Source of the DNA: Geminicoccaceae bacterium
Lineage (GTDB): Bacteria > Pseudomonadota > Alphaproteobacteria > Geminicoccales > Geminicoccaceae
NCBI GenBank assembly: GCA_028285265.1
Contig: JANQPX010000053.1
Location: 186,001 to 250,000, forward strand
Reading direction: 5' to 3'
DNA: 64,000 bases
Shown here: positions 1-6,957 of the stretch, piece by piece
Layout: every line of letters begins with the position of its first letter
Numbering within the stretch: position 1 is the stretch's first letter
The notes under the pieces: model-generated
Databases searched by the model: none
Told to the model about the DNA's origin: nothing
Seen by the model: the letters and a program-made list of their open reading frames with translations, nothing else
Translations under genes and position numbers: made by a program

Positions 1-825
1 GGCGAAGAAACGACGCGTGCGATTGCGGAAGCTCAGATCAAGGAGCCCCCGCTCGACATAACCGTGAAGGATGTGCCTGATCTCTGGGCGAAGAAGCTCG
101 ACGGCAAGGTCATCGGTGGACAGACGATCAGGCGGGCTCCTGGTGGAGGGCTTGTCGAATCGCTCCCAGGCTACGAGCAAGGAGCTTGGTGGGTGCAAGA
201 CGTTGCGGCGACCCTGCCGGCACGACTGCTCGGACCGCTTGAAGGTCGCCATGTATTTGATCTATGCGCCGCGCCGGGTGGCAAAACGGCCCAGCTTGCT
301 GCGGCAGGGGCCAAGGTCACGTCGATTGAGGCGTCGGAGAAACGTGCGGAGCGCTTGAAGGAAAATCTGGCGCGACTTCGGCTGGATGCCGAAGTGATCG
401 TTGCTGATGCGCTACAATGGCGAGCTCCGTCACCAGGCGTACTCGCTTTGCTTGATGCGCCGTGCACGGCGACCGGCACCATCCGGCGCCATCCGGATAT
501 CGTTTGGCAAAAGACACCTGAGGATGTTGCTCGTCTTGCAAACGTCCAAGAACAGCTCATTCGAACGACCATCGACATGCTGGTCCCTGGCGGCATTCTG
601 GTTTATGCGGTTTGTTCGCTTCAGCCCGAAGAGGGTGAGGGGCTGATCGAAAAGGTGTTGAGCCAGAGGCTGCCGCTCACTCGGGTTCCCGTTGCAAGAG
701 AAGAGCTCTTCGGGCTGCCTGTTGATCTGACGGACAATGGTGAGGTGCGAAGCCTTCCTTGCCATCTCGGCGAAGATGGCGGCATGGATGGATTCTTCAT
801 TGCCCGCCTGCAGCGGGTGGCCTAA
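1..825 (+). CDS. rsmB: 16S rRNA (cytosine-C5)-methyltransferase RsmB, 3' part (partial)
   Basis: The reading frame is open from base 1, so the gene starts left of the window and the GTG at 64 is internal. What remains is the Rossmann-fold SAM-dependent catalytic half. Visible are the SAM-binding motif DLCAAPGGKTAQL (bases ~260-300), motif IV DAPCTATGT carrying the first conserved Cys, and motif VI YAVCSLQPEEGEG carrying the catalytic Cys. Known RsmB proteins make m5C967 in 16S rRNA and have an N-terminal NusB-like domain, which would lie upstream and cannot be checked here. The usual 'TCS' around the second Cys is 'VCS', a mild variation. Other RsmB/RsmF family members remain possible, but the HPDIVW stretch after motif IV favours RsmB. 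It ends 21 bases from the converging DUF2059 gene. Confidence 0.88.
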   Translation, partial: GEETTRAIAEAQIKEPPLDITVKDVPDLWAKKLDGKVIGGQTIRRAPGGGLVESLPGYEQGAWWVQDVAATLPARLLGPLEGRHVFDLCAAPGGKTAQLAAAGAKVTSIEASEKRAERLKENLARLRLDAEVIVADALQWRAPSPGVLALLDAPCTATGTIRRHPDIVWQKTPEDVARLANVQEQLIRTTIDMLVPGGILVYAVCSLQPEEGEGLIEKVLSQRLPLTRVPVAREELFGLPVDLTDNGEVRSLPCHLGEDGGMDGFFIARLQRVA

Positions 826-846
826 GCGACAGCCGACGTTCCGAGA

Positions 847-1212
847 TCAGGCCGAGCGTGCCTGTGGGTGGTAAGAAGGGCGTGCCTCAAGTCGCATGAG
901 GACTTTTGCCATCAACGATTTTGCCCAGTCTCGGCTAAACGCCTCCCAATCGGTCAAGATCTTGGGCTCGACCATCAGCATCTTTTTACCCAGTGGGGTC
1001 TCGTAGAATGCTGCCAGCGCTTCAAGCTCGGCAGGGGTATAATGCTGCGCGTAAATTTTGGCCAGATTCGGCAACGCATTTGCCATTTCGGCCCTGGCTT
1101 CTTCGACGAATAGGATCTCCGCATCCGTCTTTAACTCGTCGGCGAGGCCAAAATCCTCGGCGGCGGCCTGGAAGGCCTGGGGCGCTAGCTGCTCGATCAT
1201 CCGCACACTCAT
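847..1212 (-). CDS. DUF2059 family protein
   Basis: A 121-residue helical protein with the DUF2059 pattern: YTPAELEALAAFYETPLGKKML in the middle, followed by a C-terminal helix. The start at 1212 is chosen because GGAGG lies a few bases upstream on the minus strand. The frame is open to 1329, but that extension has no ribosome site and no signal-like composition. Many DUF2059 proteins are exported, whereas this one has no signal peptide from either start, so it is probably cytoplasmic. The function of the family is not established. It converges on rsmB. Confidence 0.75.
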   Translation of the reverse strand: MSVRMIEQLAPQAFQAAAEDFGLADELKTDAEILFVEEARAEMANALPNLAKIYAQHYTPAELEALAAFYETPLGKKMLMVEPKILTDWEAFSRDWAKSLMAKVLMRLEARPSYHPQARSA

Positions 1213-1398
1213 GACAGACCTCCACTGTCTTGATGTTAGCGCGTATGAGAGGCAGCTTCGCTCAAAAGCCGATCCCTGTGCGTGATCCAGCGCACATGTT
1301 CTGAAAATAATTGATGGTTGCGCCGACATAGGCTGCTTTGCAGATCACAGCCTCTTTCGATAGTCCCCGCAATGGTGCGCCTAGGTTGGACCGTTGAG

Positions 1399-2349
1399 CT
1401 AAGCGGTCTGCGCGAGATGATCGTCCTCGATGGCGGGAGCGACCTCAACGCCGAAAAAGAAGGCATCGGTATTGGTATCGTTGCGCAGGGTAGCTTCGGC
1501 TGACGGCATGAAAATGACGGGATTGTCGATCATTGGTGCGCGATAGGTCCGCTCGCCGTCCTCACCGATGATCTCGCCAGGCTCAAGTGGGTCAAAGTTC
1601 TGAAAATGCCGGACATAGCGAAAGTCCGGTGCGACTTTGGGGACATGGTGACCGACGACAACCCGGCGGCCGGGTTTAGAGCGCTTCCGAAACTCAGGGA
1701 ACCGGTCCTCTGGAAGCATATCCATCTCGGCGAGGATACGCCCGGCGATCTCAAACGCGCGTGCTGGCGCCTCCGGCGATAAGTGGGCGCCGACTTCGAC
1801 AGTGACGGCGGCATTGTCTCGATCAAGGAGCCACTGCGTAGCGCTTCCGTGGATGAACTGATGGAGACCGTCGACTTGAGCGTAGGGAAGCGCGCGCGAA
1901 AGCCGATGAGCTTCGCGTTGGGCGGTGTAGCCAATCACGAAAGGCTCGGAGGGTTGGGACGTCGTGTGAATATCCACCAACACATCGAGGGCGGCGAGTG
2001 CCGGCTTGAGTTCGAGCATGCGGCGATAATCAGGTCCATCAAAATCCACACCTTTGGTGCGAAGTTCATTGTCGTCCAAAAAAAGCCTGTTCAGGTCATC
2101 TCGGATATAGCGAACGCCGCCTGGCGCAGCAGCCACGGCTTCAGGATGGCCCACAATGAGATGGATTTCGCCGCGAGTCGGACGGCCAAGAACTTCGGCA
2201 AACTGCCAAAGACCGACACCTGCTGGTTCGTTGCCGTGCAACATGCCCATAAGGCCGACGGTTGGTCCGGGCTTTTCACCTCGGATTACACGGACGCCAG
2301 GAATCGCCGTATCGTCGCCAAGGCTCAGCAGCTCAGCCGTTGATGTCAT
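1399..2349 (-). CDS. Succinylglutamate desuccinylase/aspartoacylase (AstE/AspA) family zinc hydrolase
   Basis: A 316-residue M14-like zinc deacylase. The ligand set is visible: H38 and E41 in the HGNEPAG motif, H128 in DIHTTSQPSEP, and the catalytic Glu E185 in VTVEVGAH. AstE and AspA remove acyl groups from N-acyl amino acids. No ast arginine-catabolism genes are nearby, so this is probably a general N-acyl amino acid deacylase of unknown substrate. The length matches the family. The start at 2349 is ATG with only a distant purine stretch. It is oriented with the upstream minus-strand membrane protein gene (2407-3129), 57 bases away, and may be co-transcribed with it. Confidence 0.8.
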   Translation of the reverse strand: MTSTAELLSLGDDTAIPGVRVIRGEKPGPTVGLMGMLHGNEPAGVGLWQFAEVLGRPTRGEIHLIVGHPEAVAAAPGGVRYIRDDLNRLFLDDNELRTKGVDFDGPDYRRMLELKPALAALDVLVDIHTTSQPSEPFVIGYTAQREAHRLSRALPYAQVDGLHQFIHGSATQWLLDRDNAAVTVEVGAHLSPEAPARAFEIAGRILAEMDMLPEDRFPEFRKRSKPGRRVVVGHHVPKVAPDFRYVRHFQNFDPLEPGEIIGEDGERTYRAPMIDNPVIFMPSAEATLRNDTNTDAFFFGVEVAPAIEDDHLAQTA

Positions 2350-2406
2350 CGCGCAATGTACCCCTAGTTAACCGCTGCTGGTTGACGTCCAGCTATTGGA
2401 TCCTTG

Positions 2407-3129
2407 CTAAAGCGATGCCATCAACGTCGCTAAAGCATCTCTATCAAGCCGATAAATGTAAAATCGGCTGGGATTATCGTCGAACAGTTGTGGATAATTC
2501 GCCCGCACCTTAGCGCGAATCGCTTCGGGGTACACCACCCAAGGCTCGTTTTTTATCACCTTTCGTGCCTGAAGCAGAAGCAGCCAAGGCTGAAGCCGCA
2601 CTGATCCGGCCGGTTCGGGACGGGGCACATAGAGAAAAAGGCCGCCATGCTCTTCGACGGCATAGCGATCGAGTAGATCGATCAATTCCAGACCATTGGT
2701 TCTCGGTGGCTCGGGATTCGGCGGGGGCGCGCGGGATCCAGAACCGCCACTATCCGCCGGTGCTCGAAGGATTCTTGCATTCTTAAAGGCTATCAGACCC
2801 AGAATAACAGCATCGAGTGTCATGCGTTCGACAGGCGACAGCACGCTCCCCGGCAAAGCGCCGCTAGCTGCGGAAGCTGTCATCACCAGAATGACGCCAA
2901 TGACACACAAGCCGCGTACCCAACCCGCAACATTCCGATTGGCAGCACTGTCGGCAAAGAGAAAGAAAGCTACGCGAAGTGCTGCTGCAATCGTCAGGGC
3001 GACCAACAGCCCATTCGGAAGTCCCAAAAAAGCTGTGTGAAGTCCCGTAAATGTATCGCCACCAGAAGCGAGGCTTAATAGGGCAATCGATAAAGCCGGC
3101 AAACTTGGCGTTAAATATTCCCGCAACAT
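2407..3129 (-). CDS. Orphan membrane protein with cytoplasmic C-terminal domain
   Basis: I do not recognise this 240-residue protein. The ATG at 3129 is preferred over the one at 3168 because GGGGAGGAC lies just upstream. The N-terminal half holds about four hydrophobic segments: LPALSIALLSLASG, LPNGLLVALTIAAALRVAFFLF, GLCVIGVILVMTASAASG and LDAVILGLIAF. A Pro/Gly/Ser-rich linker (PPPNPEPPR) follows, then a soluble domain of about 110 residues with VEEHGGLFLYVPRP and FYIYRLDRDALATLMASL. The divergent partner at 3310 shares a 180-base AT-rich promoter region with a 12-base palindrome, which suggests joint regulation (inference). Confidence 0.65.
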   Translation of the reverse strand: MLREYLTPSLPALSIALLSLASGGDTFTGLHTAFLGLPNGLLVALTIAAALRVAFFLFADSAANRNVAGWVRGLCVIGVILVMTASAASGALPGSVLSPVERMTLDAVILGLIAFKNARILRAPADSGGSGSRAPPPNPEPPRTNGLELIDLLDRYAVEEHGGLFLYVPRPEPAGSVRLQPWLLLLQARKVIKNEPWVVYPEAIRAKVRANYPQLFDDNPSRFYIYRLDRDALATLMASL

Positions 3130-3210
3130 GACCGTCCTCCCCAGAACGTTCAAACGTTGCATCAGCATGGTTTTTACTATAACACAGGCAACGCAATAGT
3201 CACAATTTTA

Positions 3211-3222
3211 TTTACGCGTAAA
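3211..3222. promoter_or_regulatory. 12-base perfect palindrome in a divergent promoter region
   Basis: TTTACGCGTAAA is a perfect palindrome in the AT-rich interval between the divergent genes at 3129 (minus) and 3310 (plus). Half-sites ACAAT (3202-3206) and ATTGT (3225-3229) flank it nearly symmetrically. The position suits an operator for a regulator acting on both genes. No regulator is identified. Confidence 0.4.
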
Positions 3223-3309
3223 ACATTGTTACGATCAACATCTTCATAAAACGACAGCATTTGAATATGTTAGCTGCTAGACTGTTGGTGTGCTTAGGTA
3301 TAGCCTGAG

Positions 3310-4770
3310 ATGGCCTTTGCGGAGGATTTAAGCGTGGGCCAAAAACGAATAAGGGAAAAAACGGCAGAAGAACTGCAGGCTGAACGGGTTGAGGCTGCGC
3401 TGAACGAGGCTGGTCGAACCGGTCGTGCGCCCGGTCTGGTTGTTGAGAACCCTGGGCAGTTCCTGCGCGATATGTATGAGGTTTGGCATCGTCAGGGTGG
3501 TAAGGAAGGCGGTCGCTGGCGCAACAGCATTAGAAAGATGCGTGAGCAGTGGCTCACGGGCCGGAACCATGTGCCCAGCCTTCATCAAAAACTGATGGGT
3601 CGCATCAAGTTGACGCGATCGGATGCACGGGCATTGATCGGTTTATTTTTGGAGCGTTGGCGCTACGTCAACGGATCGGCGGCTTCGGTGCTGGCTTCAG
3701 CTGATGGTTATGCCGCCTTTGATGTGGATATCCAGCTCAGGATCCGTGATGCCCTGCTCATCGCGGCTTTTCCGTCCAAAGGGAAAGTTGGTGCGCGCTC
3801 GATTTTGATGCCGCCGAGGCCGACGAATACGCGCGCGCATGCAGATGACATTCATGTTGACGCGTTTATCGATAACTATCGGCAATGCGACGCTCTGGTC
3901 ACCTTTAGTCGCAATCGTGTCGTCGTTGATCCGACGCCTCCAGAGTCGATGAAGAATTTCTTCTATCTCTTTAACGCATTCTATGAAGAAGATAGATTGA
4001 ACGCGAAATCCAAACGAGTTTTTATTTGGATTGTCGATTTTGGTCGTCGACTATATGAAGAAGATCAATCGTTTCGAGAATATTTCAATTCAGGTCTATT
4101 GTCGTTGTTATTTCAGTCATTCTACTCATTCGACTCGGAAAGAGATCGCCCAGACGAATATCAGGGCAAAATTCTGGGTCAACTCAGAATCTTCGACTCA
4201 CAGCGAAGACGCGCTAGATGGCAGTGGTTCCTCGAAAGATCGGTCGTCATTGTTGAAAATCTAAGGTGGGAGGAATTCGGCCAACTCTATGGTGATGAAG
4301 AAAGCCAAATTGCGAAAATACGGCTGAGAGATAGTGGTGTTACGGCCCAACACATCTTACCACTTGATGTTCCGCCTCGATGGGGTGGTTATCTGAAGAA
4401 TCTCGGCGGTAGAAAAGTTAATGTAAACGATATCTCATTCACAAATTTTTACAAAAAAGAGGGGTGGGATCCGATTGGAGATGAGAAGAAAATTAAACGC
4501 TATGCTCATGCCAGAACAATAATGCCCAGTGAAAAAGGCATTTCAGATGCGATAATCGAATCGATAGAGCTGCCTTCACCTGGTAGGTCTTATGACGAAG
4601 CTTGCGACATCATTTACCTCTCTGCGCTCTACCGCCTTTCGAATGACCATGATCTAGATTCAGAGGAGATGACGGCCTTTGCATATCTCAGAAAGCTCGG
4701 ATTCAATGTCATTAAAGTCGATGACTTTATGCGATTATTTCAGCCAGTTGCGCAGCTTGGCGAGCCTTAA
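3310..4770 (+). CDS. Orphan 486-residue protein, function unknown
   Basis: I recognise no family. The protein is charged and apparently soluble, with no signal peptide or clear membrane segment. The first ~60 residues are Glu/Arg-rich and helical. The middle contains a run of aromatic residues (FFYLFNAFYEED, RVFIWIVDFGRRLYEED, LLSLLFQSFYSFDSE) and hydrophobic strand-like pieces such as RSVVIVENLRWEEF. The C-terminus looks helical. Base composition becomes markedly AT-richer in the second half (from about 3900) than in the flanking genes, and AAA/AAT/ATA codons are more frequent, suggesting acquired DNA. It is followed by a 24-codon ORF and a radical SAM gene on the same strand. The start at 3310 is the first ATG in frame. 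No catalytic motif can be named. Confidence 0.7.
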   Translation: MAFAEDLSVGQKRIREKTAEELQAERVEAALNEAGRTGRAPGLVVENPGQFLRDMYEVWHRQGGKEGGRWRNSIRKMREQWLTGRNHVPSLHQKLMGRIKLTRSDARALIGLFLERWRYVNGSAASVLASADGYAAFDVDIQLRIRDALLIAAFPSKGKVGARSILMPPRPTNTRAHADDIHVDAFIDNYRQCDALVTFSRNRVVVDPTPPESMKNFFYLFNAFYEEDRLNAKSKRVFIWIVDFGRRLYEEDQSFREYFNSGLLSLLFQSFYSFDSERDRPDEYQGKILGQLRIFDSQRRRARWQWFLERSVVIVENLRWEEFGQLYGDEESQIAKIRLRDSGVTAQHILPLDVPPRWGGYLKNLGGRKVNVNDISFTNFYKKEGWDPIGDEKKIKRYAHARTIMPSEKGISDAIIESIELPSPGRSYDEACDIIYLSALYRLSNDHDLDSEEMTAFAYLRKLGFNVIKVDDFMRLFQPVAQLGEP

Positions 4771-4911
4771 GCAAGCGCGAAAAAATTGTGATGGTCTCAT
4801 TGAAAGTTAACCCGGCGTAGCGTATCACACTACGACCGACGTAGATCGAGCTTCTGCAAGATCGACGAGTGACCTTGGCGGCTGTTTGCAACATAAATAG
4901 AGGGCGTGGGG

Positions 4912-4986
4912 ATGACATTGTGTGAGTTTCTTCATTTTGAGCTTTATTCTCTAGTTCAAACATCAAATCAAGAAGAAGAAATTTAG
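4912..4986 (+). CDS. 24-codon micro-ORF directly upstream of the radical SAM gene (candidate)
   Basis: An ATG at 4912 opens a 24-residue frame beginning MTLCEFLHFELY and ending QEEEI, with stop TAG at 4984-4986, two bases before the radical SAM ATG. Purine-rich AGGGCGTGGGG precedes the ATG. The peptide has one Cys and an acidic tail. It could be a precursor peptide for the radical SAM enzyme, a translation-coupling leader, or chance. Nothing in the sequence alone decides this. Confidence 0.3.
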   Translation: MTLCEFLHFELYSLVQTSNQEEEI

Positions 4987-4988
4987 CG

Positions 4989-5954
4989 ATGTCAGCCGTA
5001 GCAGCGTTGGCTGACAAACGAGCCGAACAGGACATTGAAGGGTCGATCCTAACGTTCGTAGTGCCTTCGACCACAGGATGCGATTTGAACTGCCCTTTTT
5101 GTTTTATCAATCAACGACGCGAAATCGCGACAGAAACCGGACTATCGCCGTCCGACTATGTCAGCTTCATCTTAGGTGCGGCTGACCAGGGCCCACTTGG
5201 CGCGATTTGCATTCAAGGTTACGAACCGCTTCTCCCTGACAGCTTCGCCTATACGCAGGAGATTTTGGCGGTCGGCAAGCGCCTCGGCATTGCGACCAGC
5301 TTCGTTACCAATGGCACCCATCTGCGACAGCATGTACCGACCCTGTCCAAGCTTTCCCCTGCGCATATTGCAGTAAGCTTGGACAGCGCCGATGCAGCTG
5401 TGCACGATAAAGCCCGTGGCAAGGTGGGCGCTTTTGATGCGGCCCACGCTGGATTGCGATATGCGGTTAGCGTACCAGTGCTCAAAAGAGCCTTAGTCGT
5501 CACGTCCGTGCTGATGCCTGGGAAGGTTGATCGGCTCATGGGCATGCCGAGCTTTTTAGCAGAGCTGGGTATCGGGCGCTGGGTCGTCAATGCACTCATC
5601 AAAGTCGGAAAAGGTGACAGGCTCGGCGGCCCCGCAGGAGCGCGCGATCAGATCCTAGATGATCTCCTCGACTTGAAAGCCGAAGCCGATCGCTTGGATA
5701 TCGACATGGTGGTCGATGATGAATTCGGGCGTCTATCGGAGGATGATAGGGCACGCGATCTGATGGAAGTCGAAGCCCTTCGGATTAAGCGCCTAGAGCA
5801 CCCAGAAGGGGTCTTCCGCCTGGTACCGACAGGCCATTGCTCAAGGGGCGCTGATATCTTGAAGCCAATCCATGATCAGACGCCAGTTTGGCGTCCCTCG
5901 GCGGATGTCAGCGAATTCCTGACCTCTCTTTCCAGCACCCCTCTGCAGGCCTAG
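4989..5954 (+). CDS. Radical SAM enzyme of unknown substrate
   Basis: A 321-residue protein with the canonical CxxxCxxC cluster-binding motif GCDLNCPFCF near residue 35, a 'GYEPLL' segment in place of the usual GGEP, and TSFVTNGT, AVSLDSAD and a TIM-barrel-like remainder. These place it in the MoaA/PqqE/NifB-like radical SAM superfamily. The short C-terminal part has only a single Cys (GHCSRGAD), so no complete SPASM auxiliary-cluster domain is evident. It begins two bases after a 24-codon ORF and has only a GAAGAAGAA-type ribosome site of its own, so coupling is possible. The stop is one base from the converging DapA-like gene. Composition is nearer to the surrounding genome than that of the 3310-4770 gene. 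The substrate could be a peptide or a small molecule. Confidence 0.82.
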   Translation: MSAVAALADKRAEQDIEGSILTFVVPSTTGCDLNCPFCFINQRREIATETGLSPSDYVSFILGAADQGPLGAICIQGYEPLLPDSFAYTQEILAVGKRLGIATSFVTNGTHLRQHVPTLSKLSPAHIAVSLDSADAAVHDKARGKVGAFDAAHAGLRYAVSVPVLKRALVVTSVLMPGKVDRLMGMPSFLAELGIGRWVVNALIKVGKGDRLGGPAGARDQILDDLLDLKAEADRLDIDMVVDDEFGRLSEDDRARDLMEVEALRIKRLEHPEGVFRLVPTGHCSRGADILKPIHDQTPVWRPSADVSEFLTSLSSTPLQA

Positions 5955-5955
5955 A

Positions 5956-6855
5956 TCAGGTCTCTGCATCGATAGCCACACCAAGGCCCTCCAGTGCCGA
6001 CCTGATCTTCGATTTCTGCACCTCGCTCGTCGACGGCATTGGGGCTCTTGGAAAGCCGGACGGGCAGCCCTGAAGGCTTTGTGCGTATTTGGTGTTGGCG
6101 GGCAGATTGTCCTGAAAGATTGCGTTCCAGAGCGGTAGGAGGCGCTGATGCAAATCGAGCGCTTTGGCATGGTCGCCAGCCTCGACGGCGTTCCAAAGAT
6201 CAACAGTCGCTCTTGGTGCTGCCGTCAAGATTGCCGCAATAGCACCATGGGCGCCGAGCGTGAAAGAAGAATAGAGAAGTGCATCGACTGCTGTGAAGAT
6301 ACGTCGATCTGGAGCGGCTTGGATCAAGAGATCGGCGAGCAGCTTCATGTCGCCAGCACTTTGCTTCACTCCTATGACGGCTGGCACTTCGGACATGATC
6401 CTGCAGAGCAGATCTGGTGACAAGTATGTCCAGGGCACTACATTGTAGATGAGCACCTGTTGCCCGGTCTCGTCACTTAACGCACGGAAGTGTTCGACCA
6501 TTGCGTCATCATCCGGCCGAAAGACGTAGTGAACGGGGGTGACTTGAAGGGCGGCGGCGCCGATGTCTCGGATCATCTTGCCGCGCCAGATGGCCTCGCG
6601 CGTACTGTCGACGATAATGCCGGCGATGACGGGAAGGCGATCGGCTGCCTCATCCACAACGATCTCGATGAGTCGAGCGAATTCGTCACGATCGAGCGTA
6701 TGTCCCTCGCCGGTGCTTCCGCCGACGGCAAGACCATGGACGCCTTGTTGCACCATCCAGTGGACCTGGGCACGGACGGCGCCTTCATCAATGTCACCGC
6801 GCTCGTCGAATGCCGTGGTCATCGGCGGAATAATGCCTTTCAGCTGCACGCTCAT
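5956..6855 (-). CDS. Dihydrodipicolinate synthase / N-acetylneuraminate lyase (DapA) family protein
   Basis: A 299-residue class I aldolase-type TIM barrel. Visible are the substrate-binding GGSTGEGHTL loop, the Tyr in LIYNVVPWTYLS and the Schiff-base Lys in VIGVKQSAGD. ATG 6855 is chosen because GAGG lies six bases upstream; ATG 6867 has none. The family includes true dihydrodipicolinate synthase, 2-keto-3-deoxy sugar acid aldolases and hydroxyproline-pathway enzymes. The motif carries GGSTGE rather than the GTTGE of classical DapA, and there are no lysine genes nearby, so a catabolic member is more likely than the lysine-biosynthetic enzyme (inference). Confidence 0.8.
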   Translation of the reverse strand: MSVQLKGIIPPMTTAFDERGDIDEGAVRAQVHWMVQQGVHGLAVGGSTGEGHTLDRDEFARLIEIVVDEAADRLPVIAGIIVDSTREAIWRGKMIRDIGAAALQVTPVHYVFRPDDDAMVEHFRALSDETGQQVLIYNVVPWTYLSPDLLCRIMSEVPAVIGVKQSAGDMKLLADLLIQAAPDRRIFTAVDALLYSSFTLGAHGAIAAILTAAPRATVDLWNAVEAGDHAKALDLHQRLLPLWNAIFQDNLPANTKYAQSLQGCPSGFPRAPMPSTSEVQKSKIRSALEGLGVAIDAET

Positions 6856-6957
6856 ACCAGGCCTCATTGCTTGAGTTTAAACTCACGTTCGACCCGACAA
6901 GCATAGTCTTCCCGACGGCATGCCTGCAATGAGCGGTCATTGGGTGCGGAGAGACCT

